Shown: piece after piece, positions 53,058 through 62,252 of the stretch
Layout: each line of letters starts with the position of its first letter
Numbering within the stretch: the stretch's first letter is position 1
Assembly (NCBI GenBank): GCA_900319625.1
Contig: ONPD01000005.1
Location: 62,001 to 126,000 of the forward strand
DNA length: 64,000 nucleotides
Direction of reading: 5' to 3'
Source of the DNA: an uncultured Treponema sp.
Lineage (GTDB): Bacteria > Spirochaetota > Spirochaetia > Treponematales > Treponemataceae
Notes under the pieces: model-generated
Databases searched by the model: none
Seen by the model: only the letters and a program-made list of their open reading frames with translations
What the model was told of the DNA's origin: nothing
Program-made: the position numbers and the translations under genes

Positions 53058-54635
53058 ATGGCAGAAAACGAAGTTAGAGTACGTTATGCACCATCTCCAA
53101 CCGGAATGCAGCACATCGGCGGCGTACGAACAGCACTTTTTAATTATCTTTTTGCCCGCTCACAGGGTGGAAAATTCATTCTTCGTCTTGAAGACACAGA
53201 CCGCACACGCTATGACGAAAAATATGTTCAGAACCTTTACGACACAATGGCATGGCTGGGAATCGACTGGGATGAAGGCGGTTCAAAAGGCGGTGATTAT
53301 GGTCCTTACGTTCAGAGCGAACGTTTCGAGCTTTACAAAAAATATGCAATGAAGCTGATTGAAAACGGAGAAGCTTACTACTGCTTCTGTGATGCAGAAC
53401 GCCTTGACCGCATCAGAAAAATTCAGACAGAAAACAAGATGGCTCCTGGTTACGACCGCAACTGCCGTCACCTTACACCGGAAGAAGTAAAGGCAAATCT
53501 TGATGCTGGAAAGCCATACGTTATCCGTCTTAAGGTGCCTCTTGAAGGCGAAACAAAATTCCACGATCACCTTTTGGGCGACATCGTATGGAAGAACGAA
53601 GATATTTCTCCGGATCCTGTTCTTTTGAAATCAGACGGCTTCCCAACATACCACCTTGCAAACATCGTTGATGACCATTTGATGAAGGTAAGTCACGTAA
53701 TGCGCGCTCAGGAATGGATTCCTTCTACTCCACTCCATGTTCAGATGTACCGTTCATTCGGCTGGGAACATCCGGAATTCTGCCATCTTCCAATGGTAAA
53801 CGGAGCTGACGGAAAAAAGCTTTCTAAACGCCACGGCTCAACTTCCCTGAACGAATTCCGTGCCCGCGGATATCTTCCACAGGCAATCGTAAACTACGTT
53901 GCAATGCTTGGCTGTTCTTACGAAGAAGGAAAAGAATTCTATACTCTTGAAGAACTTGCAAAGGCATTTAAGCTTGAGCATTTGAACAAGGCTCCTGCAG
54001 TTTTTGATTACAAAAAGCTTGAATACTTCAACGCAAATTACATCCGCCAGCTTAGCACAGAAGATTTGTATAAATGGACACTTCCATTCATCACAGGAAC
54101 CGGCGATGCTACACTGGAAATCAACCCGGAAAATCCACAGCCAAAACCAAACGTTGGTCCTGAATTCTCCGGCGTTGGGCTTGGCGAAGACGGCGAACCA
54201 TACTGCGTAGACAAATCAATGAATATGTCTTCTGCTGACGTAAAGAAAACTTTGATGGGACTTATGCCTCTTATCCAGGAACGCCTCAAGTTCCTTACAG
54301 AAGCAGCAGAAATGGTTCACTTTATGTTCACTGAACCAGCTGTTCCACCTGTTGAGCAGATTATTCCTAAAAAGCTCGACCAGGCAAAGACAAAAGAAGT
54401 TCTTGAAAATGCAAAAGAATTTATTGCAAAAGTATTCGAGCTTGACCACGAAGGCGCAGAAGCCTTTGCAAAAGCTAAGGCAGAAGAGCTTGGAATTAAA
54501 CTAGGCGATTTTATGATGCCTGTTCGGATGGCTGTTACAGGAAGCCGTGTTTCTCCACCGCTTATCGGATCTATTCTGGTACTCGGTAAAGAGCGTGCTC
54601 TTGCACGTTTGGAAAGAACTTTAGCAACTTTGTAG
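53058..54635 (+). CDS. gltX: Glutamyl-tRNA synthetase
   Basis: Class I aminoacyl-tRNA synthetase charging tRNA-Glu. 525 aa. ATP-site HIGH motif in APSPTGMQHIGGVRTALFNY (about 11-30) and KMSKS counterpart KKLSKRHGS (about 254-262). A stretch of about 45 residues near 350-395 rich in Pro, Gly and Asn (EINPENPQPKPNVGPEF) looks like an insertion between the catalytic and anticodon-binding regions. Shine-Dalgarno AGAGGA precedes the ATG; a terminator follows. Confidence 0.96.
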   Translation: MAENEVRVRYAPSPTGMQHIGGVRTALFNYLFARSQGGKFILRLEDTDRTRYDEKYVQNLYDTMAWLGIDWDEGGSKGGDYGPYVQSERFELYKKYAMKLIENGEAYYCFCDAERLDRIRKIQTENKMAPGYDRNCRHLTPEEVKANLDAGKPYVIRLKVPLEGETKFHDHLLGDIVWKNEDISPDPVLLKSDGFPTYHLANIVDDHLMKVSHVMRAQEWIPSTPLHVQMYRSFGWEHPEFCHLPMVNGADGKKLSKRHGSTSLNEFRARGYLPQAIVNYVAMLGCSYEEGKEFYTLEELAKAFKLEHLNKAPAVFDYKKLEYFNANYIRQLSTEDLYKWTLPFITGTGDATLEINPENPQPKPNVGPEFSGVGLGEDGEPYCVDKSMNMSSADVKKTLMGLMPLIQERLKFLTEAAEMVHFMFTEPAVPPVEQIIPKKLDQAKTKEVLENAKEFIAKVFELDHEGAEAFAKAKAEELGIKLGDFMMPVRMAVTGSRVSPPLIGSILVLGKERALARLERTLATL

Positions 54636-54652
54636 GCAAAAAAAAGAAAAAG

Positions 54653-54690
54653 ATGGGACGCAGGCGAAAATCACTATGCGTCCCATTATT
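54653..54690 (+). terminator. Terminator of gltX
   Basis: ATGGGACGCA (54653-54662) pairs with TGCGTCCCAT (54677-54686), 10 bp, followed by TATTTT. Confidence 0.8.
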
Positions 54691-54725
54691 TTAGTCAAAT
54701 TTATGTTGGATACAACATTTTTTCT

Positions 54726-54804
54726 TTGACTTTTATCATTTCTCAACTTATATTTATTATGACAGCGCAAGACAAAAGCGCATAAAAATTCCCTACCAAG
54801 GGAA
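54726..54804 (+). promoter_or_regulatory. Promoter and leader hairpin of trxA
   Basis: TTGACT (54726-54731), 17 bp, TATATT (54749-54754). The leader contains TTCCCT-ACCA-AGGGAA (54789-54804), a compact hairpin about 12 nt before the GAGG Shine-Dalgarno. Confidence 0.55.
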
Positions 54805-54826
54805 ATACCATAAGCGAGGTAAAACT

Positions 54827-55132
54827 ATGGCAGAAATTAACGTAACAAACGCAACTTTTCAGAAGGAAGTTTTGGAATCAGACAAACCTGTACTGGTAGA
54901 TTTTTGGGCTCCATGGTGCGGTCCATGTAAAATGCTGGGACCTGTTGTAGCAGAAATTGCGGAAGAACACCCTGAAATTAAGGTTTGCAAAGTAAATGTA
55001 GATGATGAAGATGAACTCGCCCAGCAGTTCGGTGTAATGAGCATTCCATTTGTGGCAGTTTTCAAAGGCGGAAACCTTGTAAAATCAACTGTAGGATTTC
55101 AATCAAAAGAAGCCTTGTTAAATCTCATTTAA
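54827..55132 (+). CDS. trxA: Thioredoxin
   Basis: Small dithiol reductant. 101 aa with the active site FWAPWCGPCKMLGPV (about 26-40) and the usual fold order. The cis-proline loop reads MSIPFVAVF, with Phe where most thioredoxins have Thr after the cis-Pro; this position contacts substrates. It ends a few residues earlier than typical (~105-108). Own promoter with a hairpin leader; Shine-Dalgarno GAGG. galT starts after 93 bp with its own promoter. Confidence 0.95.
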   Translation: MAEINVTNATFQKEVLESDKPVLVDFWAPWCGPCKMLGPVVAEIAEEHPEIKVCKVNVDDEDELAQQFGVMSIPFVAVFKGGNLVKSTVGFQSKEALLNLI

Positions 55133-55169
55133 ATACTTTTTTATCATCTTAAAAACTTTTATTATTTTC

Positions 55170-55214
55170 CTAAGTGTGCTATGATATTGATAGTATTACT
55201 ATCAGCGCACTTAG
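55170..55214 (+). promoter_or_regulatory. galT promoter overlapped by a nested inverted repeat (candidate operator)
   Basis: Outer arms CTAAGTGTGCT (55170-55180) and AGCGCACTTAG (55204-55214) match at 10 of 11 positions; inner arms TGATAG (55188-55193) and CTATCA (55199-55204) are perfect. An extended -10 TGCTATGAT (hexamer 55180-55185) lies within it, and the right arm joins the galT Shine-Dalgarno (TTAGGAG). Confidence 0.65.
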
Positions 55215-55225
55215 GAGATTTTTTT

Positions 55226-56740
55226 ATGACAATTTATCAGAACATTAATCGTCTTACTTCATATGCCCTTCTTAATTCACTTATCACAAAAGAAGATGTA
55301 ATCTACACAAAAAACAGACTGCTTGAGCTTTTTCAGCTTGACGGCTTTGAAAACGAAGAAGATGCAGGCGCCCTTCCGGAAGTAAAAACAGAAGAACTTG
55401 AAGAAATCCTCAAGGAAATGCTGGACTGGGCCGGCGAAAATAAGATTTTTAATGATGAAGGAATTGTTACCCGCGATCTGTTCGATACAAAAATTATGGG
55501 ACAGCTTGTGCCTCCTCCAAGTGACGTAATTGATATTTTCCGCACTCTTTATGAGGAAGGCGGAGCAGAAGCCGCAACTGACTGGTACTATAAGTTCAGC
55601 GGTGACACAGACTATATCCGCCGCTACCGTGTCTGCAAGGATTTGAAGTGGAAGACAGCTACTGAATACGGTGACATCGACATCACAATCAACCTTTCAA
55701 AACCGGAAAAAGACCCTAAGGCTATTGCCGCTGCCCGCAACGCAAAACAGTCAGGTTACCCGGCATGTCTTTTGTGTAAGGAAAATGAAGGTTATGCAGG
55801 CCGCCTTAATCACGCTGCCCGCCAGAACCACCGTATTATTCCTCTTACACTCAACGGTGAGGACTGGAACCTTCAGTATTCTCCTTATGTTTACTACAAC
55901 GAGCATTGTATCGTTTTTGATTCACGCCATATTCCAATGAAAATTGAACGCGCAACTTTTGCCCGCCTTCTGGACTTTGTAACTCAGTTCCCACACTACA
56001 TTTTGGGAAGTAACGCAGATATTCCTATCGTCGGCGGTTCAATTCTTACTCACAATCACTTCCAGGGAGGCCGCTACGAATTCCCTATGGCAAAGGCTCC
56101 TGTAGAAAAAGAATTCAAGCTCAAGAAATTCCCTAAGGTAAAGGCTGGAATCGTAAAGTGGCCTATGAGCGTTATCCGTATCACAGGAAAGAAGGCAGAA
56201 GAGCTTGTTGACTGCGCAACTTACATTCTCGATGTATGGCGCGGCTACACAGACAAGGATGCCTTCATTTTTGCAGAAACAGACGGCGAACCACACAATA
56301 CAATCACACCGATTGCCCGCCGCCGAGGAAAGCTGTTTGAACTGGACCTTGTACTCCGCAACAACATCACAACTGAAGAGCATCCTATGGGCGTTTATCA
56401 CCCTCACGCAAACCTGCACCACATCAAAAAGGAAAACATCGGTTTGATTGAAGTAATGGGACTTGCAGTTCTTCCAAGCCGTCTTAAAAACGAACTTGGC
56501 TTCCTTGCAAAAGCAATGTGCAATAAAGATGATTTACGCAAAGACGAAAGAACAGCAAAACACGCTGACTGGGCAGAAGACATTCTTAAAAGATATCCTG
56601 ACTTCAACAACGCTAATGCTGACGAAATCCTCCGCAAGGAAACAGGCCTTGTATTCAGCAAGGTTCTGGAAGACGCCGGCGTTTACAAGCGCACCCCTGA
56701 AGGCCAGGCCGCCTTTGACAAATTCGTAGGAATATTATAG
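55226..56740 (+). CDS. galT: UDP-glucose--hexose-1-phosphate uridylyltransferase, class II
   Basis: Leloir-pathway enzyme that exchanges UDP between glucose-1-P and galactose-1-P. 504 aa, the size of the second GalT family found in Firmicutes and spirochaetes, larger than the E. coli type. Recognisable parts: MTIYQNINRLTSYALLNSLI start, YPACLLCKENEGYAGR, VYYNEHCIVFDSRHIPM, ILTHNHFQGGRYEFPM (active-site His region), RNNITTEEHPMGVYHPH. The ATG at 55226 follows AGGAG by 8 nt; the frame is open further upstream to 55181, but that would begin inside the promoter. galK and galE are absent here. Confidence 0.95.
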   Translation: MTIYQNINRLTSYALLNSLITKEDVIYTKNRLLELFQLDGFENEEDAGALPEVKTEELEEILKEMLDWAGENKIFNDEGIVTRDLFDTKIMGQLVPPPSDVIDIFRTLYEEGGAEAATDWYYKFSGDTDYIRRYRVCKDLKWKTATEYGDIDITINLSKPEKDPKAIAAARNAKQSGYPACLLCKENEGYAGRLNHAARQNHRIIPLTLNGEDWNLQYSPYVYYNEHCIVFDSRHIPMKIERATFARLLDFVTQFPHYILGSNADIPIVGGSILTHNHFQGGRYEFPMAKAPVEKEFKLKKFPKVKAGIVKWPMSVIRITGKKAEELVDCATYILDVWRGYTDKDAFIFAETDGEPHNTITPIARRRGKLFELDLVLRNNITTEEHPMGVYHPHANLHHIKKENIGLIEVMGLAVLPSRLKNELGFLAKAMCNKDDLRKDERTAKHADWAEDILKRYPDFNNANADEILRKETGLVFSKVLEDAGVYKRTPEGQAAFDKFVGIL

Positions 56741-56765
56741 GTCAACTTTGCGTGAGCAAAATTGA

Positions 56766-56815
56766 TGCAGCGGTTAGGCCCCCTATCGATTGTCTGTACT
56801 CTTACAACCGCTGCA
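56766..56815. terminator. Long-loop inverted repeat between galT and the EAL gene
   Basis: TGCAGCGGTT (56766-56775) and AACCGCTGCA (56806-56815) are perfect 10-bp arms around a 30-nt loop, preceded by a small TTTGC-GTGA-GCAAA hairpin. It lies between convergent genes and probably serves as a shared transcription end, although no T-run follows. Confidence 0.5.
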
Positions 56816-56831
56816 GCTTCGTAGATAGTCT

Positions 56832-58745
56832 TTAATGCAACTTCTTCCCGTACCGCTCCAGAAACTCTTCCACTGGAAGAGGCTGGGAGAAGTAGAAGCC
56901 CTGCAGATAATCGCAGCCGAGTTTTTCCATTTCTTTCGCCATTGCCTTTGTTTCGATACCTTCAGCAGTAACGGTAAAACCCGAATGCTTGAAGGCCTGT
57001 ACCAGGGCAGGCAGAATTTCTTCTTTTGAATTAAAATATTCCCAGACTACCTGCATATCAATTTTGATATTAACAAAAGGATAATTATTCAGTCGGGTTA
57101 CATTGGAATAGCCGGCGCCAAAATCATCAAGGACAAATTCAAAACCGGCATTTTTTATGTCAAAGACCTGTTTTTTCAGAAGGGCATAATCTATCATTGC
57201 TTCTTCCGTAATTTCAAGATGGATTTTTTCAGGATCAACCTGATATTTTTCAATAATCGAAGAGAATCGTTTTGATAAATCCCTCTTCAAAAACTGCAAA
57301 GGAGAAAGATTTACATTTATCCAGGAAAGCCCCATATCATCCAGATTATGACTGTTCATAAATTCACAAGTCTTTTCCAGCATATGTTCACCAAGGTTGT
57401 TAATATGCCCAGTTCTTTCTGCAATCGGAATAAATACGGCCGGCGAAATCATTTTTCCGTCTTCACCACGGATTCTTGCAAGTGCCTCAGCCCCTACAAG
57501 CTCATAGTTTTTTGCAGAAACAATAGGCTGCAGATACATCTCTACATTCTTATTTTCAACAGCCTTCTTAACAATACGCTTTACTTCAGTTGCCGTTTTT
57601 ATATTATTAAGGGTTTCTTCCGAAATTATCATATCGGCATCTGAAAGCTCACTTATATTATTAAAGGCAGAAAGAATTCCCTGCAGAAGATTTTCAGCAT
57701 TATCAATATTCAGATGCTGACAGACTTCCATAAAATGCACGTCAAGATAAACTTCCATATCCCTGCCGTCTTTTTTCCAGGGCTTTTTAAAACGTTCGCG
57801 GATTTCCCCTTTGACTTCTTCGTAAGAATAGTCAGAAGTATCCCCTACCATCACAAATCTTCCGCTGTTTATATAAAAATAGGAAAGATCCGGGAAATCT
57901 TTTTTTAAAAAGTCAGCAATCAGGCCCAGGGCCTCATCAATTTTGGGGCCGGTGTAAATTTCCCTCATATCATGATAATTGCGAATCTGGATTCCAAGAA
58001 TAAAAGGTTGTTTTCCAGTCAGTTCTTCAAGAAGAAGTGAAAGGGCTTCAAGGCGGAAGGCCTGGGTTCTGTTTTCAAGATAAACCGCAGAATCTTCAAA
58101 GGACAGATACATTATGATGATTGCGAGCAGACAGAAAAAATCCATTATCAGATAACGGGGGAAGAGAAGGCGGCAAATATAACCGGCAAATAAAATCATA
58201 TTGAAGGTGATTACACTGATAAATAAATTTTTTCGTAATTTTCTTCTATTAATTATCAGAACCAGAAGGGAAACACCAACATAAAAGAAGGAACAGATAT
58301 AAAGTATATTGTAAAACTTATAGCGGTGATAACCGGTCTCATCAAGGATAAAAAGGGTCGGCCTGAAAAAATTGATAAGGGCAAGTGCAACACAGATTAA
58401 GAGCACACAATAAGTCATAAGGAGATTTTTTGGCGTTCTTTCCGCTTTTGGGGTAAAAAGAACGTAAGTAAAATGAAAGAAAAAAGCAGAACGAAGAAAA
58501 AATGCGACAAAAAAGATGATATTGCAGACAAGATGAAAACGGACAGAATAGGAATTATAATTTTCCAGGGCCCTGGAAGCAATTATATCTATAAAGATTA
58601 TAAATATTTCAATCATCAGGACGCGGAGAAAAGCCCTGTTTTTACTTATAGGAATATGTGGCTGCAGAAAATAAAAAATCAGAAAGGTGATGAGTAAGCT
58701 GATATTCGGAACTACGAAGGTATAATTCCACATTTTGGTCTCCAT
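56832..58745 (-). CDS. Membrane EAL phosphodiesterase with degenerate GGDEF domain
   Basis: 637 aa from the ATG at 58745. The N-terminus has seven or eight TM helices (about 10-230). A GGDEF-like domain follows without the active motif (NSGRFVMV at the expected site), so it is probably regulatory. The C-terminal EAL domain is complete: VGAEALARIRG, HLEITEEAMID, FVLDDFGAGYSNVT, VNIKIDMQVV, VTAEGIETKAM, LQGFYFSQPL. Predicted to hydrolyse cyclic di-GMP. An upstream ATG (58799) was rejected because TATAAT lies 6 nt before 58745. A 15-bp inverted repeat surrounds the promoter and start codon. Confidence 0.92.
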   Translation of the reverse strand: METKMWNYTFVVPNISLLITFLIFYFLQPHIPISKNRAFLRVLMIEIFIIFIDIIASRALENYNSYSVRFHLVCNIIFFVAFFLRSAFFFHFTYVLFTPKAERTPKNLLMTYCVLLICVALALINFFRPTLFILDETGYHRYKFYNILYICSFFYVGVSLLVLIINRRKLRKNLFISVITFNMILFAGYICRLLFPRYLIMDFFCLLAIIIMYLSFEDSAVYLENRTQAFRLEALSLLLEELTGKQPFILGIQIRNYHDMREIYTGPKIDEALGLIADFLKKDFPDLSYFYINSGRFVMVGDTSDYSYEEVKGEIRERFKKPWKKDGRDMEVYLDVHFMEVCQHLNIDNAENLLQGILSAFNNISELSDADMIISEETLNNIKTATEVKRIVKKAVENKNVEMYLQPIVSAKNYELVGAEALARIRGEDGKMISPAVFIPIAERTGHINNLGEHMLEKTCEFMNSHNLDDMGLSWINVNLSPLQFLKRDLSKRFSSIIEKYQVDPEKIHLEITEEAMIDYALLKKQVFDIKNAGFEFVLDDFGAGYSNVTRLNNYPFVNIKIDMQVVWEYFNSKEEILPALVQAFKHSGFTVTAEGIETKAMAKEMEKLGCDYLQGFYFSQPLPVEEFLERYGKKLH

Positions 58746-58795
58746 AATTTTATTATAAAAGGTAGTTATAATTATGGGGTCAAAATGTGGAATTA
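58723..58795. repeat. 15-bp perfect inverted repeats enclosing the EAL gene promoter and start
   Basis: TAATTCCACATTTTG (58723-58737) and CAAAATGTGGAATTA (58781-58795) are exact inverted copies. The 43-bp interval holds the TATAAT (minus 58757-58752), the start codon and four codons. A second TATAAT on the plus strand lies near 58767-58772. Confidence 0.85.
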
Positions 58796-58802
58796 GCAAA
58801 TT

Positions 58803-60224
58803 TTATTTCATTAATTCCTTGTACTTCTGGGCCAGGCGCTTAGATTTAACGGCAGCCAGACCGCAGTAGTTGGCTGGATTTTCGAAAAAGCTTGCAGGAT
58901 TTTCTACACCGAGTTTTTCGAGCTGGGCTGTAATATCTGCAAATTCCTTCTGGTGAGTTTTAAGAACTTCGAAGAAGGTTTTTCCAGTCTGCTCTGCTTC
59001 CAGAGTGATTTTGCGGATAACCTCGTGACCGTCATTGTAGCCGGCCTCGCCAAGAAGAATGTAAGCAGGTTCTGCAAGAACGCCGCCCTTAACCTTTCCG
59101 CCGGCATTCTGAAGATTGCGTGCCATGCCTTCTTTATCTGCCTGAAGACCTTTAACAACAGAGTTCATGCGGGCAACGGCCATTGTAAAGCCGCTTACAT
59201 AGTCAGCAATAAAGCGCTGGGAAGCTGAGTTTGTGAGGTCGCGCTGGTGTTCAGAAATCTGATCCATATAGAAAGTGATTACGCGAGGGCACATAGCCTT
59301 CCAGAGGGATTTTACGTGCTCGCTGTTCCATGGGTTACGCTTCTGAGGCATTGTAGAAGAACCAACCTGGGTGCTGGCAAAGTATTCAAATACTTCACCG
59401 ATTTCTGAACGCTGAAGGTTACGAAGGTCATCTGCAAGGTTTGCGATGATACCAAATGCAACATTCATCTCAAGAAGAAGGCGGAGAACGTGCTCAGGCT
59501 CTACAAGCTGGTTAGAATATTCAGATGGCTGAAGGCCTAAGAATTCTGTGTAAGTGCGTTCAAGTTCTTCTGGATCCTTTACAATCATGGAAGGACCGTT
59601 GTAAGAACCAACAGGACCTGCAAGCTTACCAACAAGCTGATTGCTGAGTTCTTCTATGCGGAGAATTGATTTACCAAGGCGGGCAACAAATTCAGCGATT
59701 GACCATCCGAAAGTAATAGGAACTGCGTGCTGACCGTGGGTGCGGCCTACCTGAGGAGTTGCACATTCGCGTTCTGCAATGTCGCAGAGATAATTTTCAA
59801 GTTTTTTGAGTTCAGGAAGCACAACATTTTTTGTAACATCGCGCATACGGCAGGAAAGTCCTGTATCCAGAATATCAACAGATGTAGCGCCAAGGTGAAT
59901 AAGAGGGCCGATTTCTGAATCAACTTTTGTCTTCATTACATTAACAAGGGCACGGATATTGTGCTTTGTTTTTTCTTCTTCGGCGTAAACTTCTTCAGGA
60001 TCGATGTTGTCTGCAACCTCGTCGAGTTTTTTTGCGATTGCGTCAGTCAGAGTTCCGCGAAGCTTAAGGTGAGCCTTTACGAGGGCAGCTTCACAGCGGG
60101 CATGAGAGCGGACGCTTGCTTCTTCCGAAATGTACTTAGAAAGGCCGTTAAATGCTTCGGCTTCCGACAAAGAGTATCTGTGATCGATACAAGAAAGGTT
60201 TTCAAAAATGTTACGTGTTTCCAT
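58803..60224 (-). CDS. purB: Adenylosuccinate lyase
   Basis: Cleaves adenylosuccinate and SAICAR in purine synthesis. 473 aa, fumarase/aspartase superfamily. Motifs: HLGATSVDILDTG, RTHGQHAVPITFGW (catalytic His), and the signature GSSTMPQKRNPWNSE (about 288-302). The start follows an extended -10 (TGCTATATT; hexamer minus 60236-60231) by six bases and lacks a Shine-Dalgarno, so this housekeeping gene also looks leaderless. It is followed by the inverted repeat before the EAL gene. Confidence 0.96.
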   Translation of the reverse strand: METRNIFENLSCIDHRYSLSEAEAFNGLSKYISEEASVRSHARCEAALVKAHLKLRGTLTDAIAKKLDEVADNIDPEEVYAEEEKTKHNIRALVNVMKTKVDSEIGPLIHLGATSVDILDTGLSCRMRDVTKNVVLPELKKLENYLCDIAERECATPQVGRTHGQHAVPITFGWSIAEFVARLGKSILRIEELSNQLVGKLAGPVGSYNGPSMIVKDPEELERTYTEFLGLQPSEYSNQLVEPEHVLRLLLEMNVAFGIIANLADDLRNLQRSEIGEVFEYFASTQVGSSTMPQKRNPWNSEHVKSLWKAMCPRVITFYMDQISEHQRDLTNSASQRFIADYVSGFTMAVARMNSVVKGLQADKEGMARNLQNAGGKVKGGVLAEPAYILLGEAGYNDGHEVIRKITLEAEQTGKTFFEVLKTHQKEFADITAQLEKLGVENPASFFENPANYCGLAAVKSKRLAQKYKELMK

Positions 60225-60230
60225 GTGGAA

Positions 60231-60239
60231 AATATAGCA
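60231..60239 (-). promoter_or_regulatory. Extended -10 of purB, leaderless spacing
   Basis: Minus strand TGCTATATT; hexamer 60236-60231, six bases before the ATG at 60224. No ribosome-binding site fits between. Confidence 0.55.
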
Positions 60240-60274
60240 GAATTGGGAAAAGTTTTAAATATACTTAAGAAATT

Positions 60275-61207
60275 TTAAAAAGCTGAAAGGAGTTTTTCTA
60301 CGTCGGCTCGGCTTGCAAGCTCTTCACTTGAAGCAGATGCTGTTCCGGCACAGATTCCCATTTTGAGAGCCCTCTCATAGCCTGAAGCTTCCATAAAGCC
60401 GGCAATAAATCCCGCTACCATAGAATCCCCTGCCCCGACAGAGTTTACTATATGGCATTTTGGCGCCGGACTCTGATAAATCTTTCCGTCAGCCGCCGCA
60501 AGCACAGCGCCCTGGCCGGCCATAGAAACAAGCACATTCTGAGCACCCATTTCCCGCATTTTTTCGGCATAGGGAATAACTTCTTCCCGACTCTTCAATT
60601 CTACGCCAAAGATTTCGCCCAGTTCAAAATTATTGGGTTTTACAAGAAAGGGTTTGTATTCCAGAGATTTTTTCAAAAGATCACGGGTTGCATCAACAAC
60701 AAAACGAAGCCCCCTCCCGGAAAGGCGGGCCATAATATCGCTGTAAAAAGTCTGCGGCAAAGATTTAGGAATACTGCCCGCAAGAACCAGAAGATCCCCT
60801 TGCTCCAGGCAGTCAAGTTTTTCAAAAAGGGCGGCGATGTCCCCTTCAGCCAGTTCAGGCCCCTGCCCGTTAATTTCAGTTTCTTCTTTTCCCCCGGCGG
60901 CAGCAGGCACAATAGAACGAAGCTTAACATTTATTCTTGAGAAGGCATTTTTGTCTGCCAGGCAGATAAAATCAGCTTTTACCCCTTTTTGAGCCAGTTC
61001 TTCTTCAATCTGATTTCCGGTAAAGCCTGCCGTAAAACCAAGGGCAATGCTTTCAAGACCAAGATTTTTGAGGACGATAGAAACATTTATCCCCTTTCCG
61101 CCCGCAAAGATTTTTTCAGAGCAGGTTCGGTTGACCGCCCCGCTTTTAAAAGCTTCAAGATCAACAATATAATCCAGAGATGGATTTACGGTTAAAGTAT
61201 AAATCAT
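60275..61207 (-). CDS. fruK: PfkB-family sugar kinase, probable 1-phosphofructokinase
   Basis: 310 aa ribokinase-like fold. The start MIYTLTVNPSLDYIVDLEAF and AGGKGINVSIVLKNLG are typical of the FruK/LacC branch; LAGSIPKSLPQTFY, VKPNNFELGEIFG and the catalytic NSVGAGDSMVAGFIAG (anion hole and Asp) follow. Fructose-1-phosphate or tagatose-6-phosphate are the likely substrates; FruK is chosen by overall resemblance. There is no fructose PTS gene nearby. Its ATG comes one base after the LysM/M23 stop codon (TAG-A-ATG), so translation is probably coupled. Confidence 0.82.
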   Translation of the reverse strand: MIYTLTVNPSLDYIVDLEAFKSGAVNRTCSEKIFAGGKGINVSIVLKNLGLESIALGFTAGFTGNQIEEELAQKGVKADFICLADKNAFSRINVKLRSIVPAAAGGKEETEINGQGPELAEGDIAALFEKLDCLEQGDLLVLAGSIPKSLPQTFYSDIMARLSGRGLRFVVDATRDLLKKSLEYKPFLVKPNNFELGEIFGVELKSREEVIPYAEKMREMGAQNVLVSMAGQGAVLAAADGKIYQSPAPKCHIVNSVGAGDSMVAGFIAGFMEASGYERALKMGICAGTASASSEELASRADVEKLLSAF

Positions 61208-61208
61208 T

Positions 61209-62216
61209 CTAGTTCAGTAAAAGCGAAGGATTAACACTCTTTCCGTTTTTGTAAACGGTAAAGTGAAGATGAGGTCCTGTACTCATACCGGTTGAACCTA
61301 CACGGCCAATCATAGTGTTGGTATACACAAAGTTTCCTTTTTTGCAGGTAATCTGGCTCATGTGCCCGTAAAGGGTTTTGTAGCCCGAATGATGAGTAAT
61401 GATGACGTAATTGCCGTAGGTGGCATTAAAGCCTGTAGTAGTAACTTTTCCGTCCAGGGAAGCATAAATCGGAGTGCCTGGAGCAGTTGCCATATCAAGG
61501 CCGCCGTGGAAGGTACGTTTTGAAGCGTTGAAAGGAGAATCTCGCCAGCCGTAGCGGGAAGAAATCCAGTAGCGGCCGTGCAAAGGACGATGGAACAAAT
61601 CTCCGTTGATTTCCTGACGGGTCATCCAGTCCAGTTCAGCTTCAGGAACAAAAAGTGAAGTTCCTGCTTTTAAGGAAGCATCAAGGGCAAGGGCATTTAC
61701 AGAGGCAGTCTGCTGGGCATCAACCTTGTAGCTTTCTGCAATAGAAACAGGAGTCTCGCCATCCTTGCGGACAGTATAAATAATACCTTTCATTGAAGGG
61801 ATTTTAAGATACTGGCCAACCTGAATAAGGCGTGACTGCTTGATATTATTTACGCTGATAATAGTATCAGTTGTGATATCATATTTATCTGCAATATAAC
61901 CAATCATATCACCTGGTTTTACGCGGTAGGTCTGATATGTAATGGAAGATTCTGCAGATTCTGTTTTTGCGCTCTCATAAGAAGATGACTCACCCTCGCT
62001 CAAAAGAGCGTCCAGGTTCTCTGTGTATTCAGGAACACTTGAGGTTTCATAACCACCGACACCTTTGCGCATTCCAAGCGACTTTACAGTTTTAACCACG
62101 GTGGCAGTCAGCATAAAACTTGTAAAGAAGCAGGCTGCAGAAATTACAGCCAGTCTATATTTTCTGTTTGCAATCATTGTTAGAAATCTGTTTTTAATTT
62201 TATTTAGTATCTTCAT
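61209..62216 (-). CDS. LysM-containing M23 cell-wall peptidase
   Basis: 335 aa, single N-terminal membrane anchor (about 20-40), then two LysM-like modules (about 97-140, RVKPGDMIGYIADKYDITTD; and about 145-190), then an M23 metallopeptidase with zinc residues FHGGLDMATAPG (about 238-249) and TGPHLHFTVY. Cuts or remodels peptidoglycan in the periplasm, or acts as an inactive activator; the His-x3-Asp and His-x-His ligands are present, so activity is likely. An alternative start is the internal ATG at 62177. A TATAAT is only 2 nt before 62216, which makes the second start worth considering. Confidence 0.88.
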   Translation of the reverse strand: MKILNKIKNRFLTMIANRKYRLAVISAACFFTSFMLTATVVKTVKSLGMRKGVGGYETSSVPEYTENLDALLSEGESSSYESAKTESAESSITYQTYRVKPGDMIGYIADKYDITTDTIISVNNIKQSRLIQVGQYLKIPSMKGIIYTVRKDGETPVSIAESYKVDAQQTASVNALALDASLKAGTSLFVPEAELDWMTRQEINGDLFHRPLHGRYWISSRYGWRDSPFNASKRTFHGGLDMATAPGTPIYASLDGKVTTTGFNATYGNYVIITHHSGYKTLYGHMSQITCKKGNFVYTNTMIGRVGSTGMSTGPHLHFTVYKNGKSVNPSLLLN

Positions 62217-62252
62217 AAATTATATCCCAACCCTTTCGTATCCGCAATTAAT

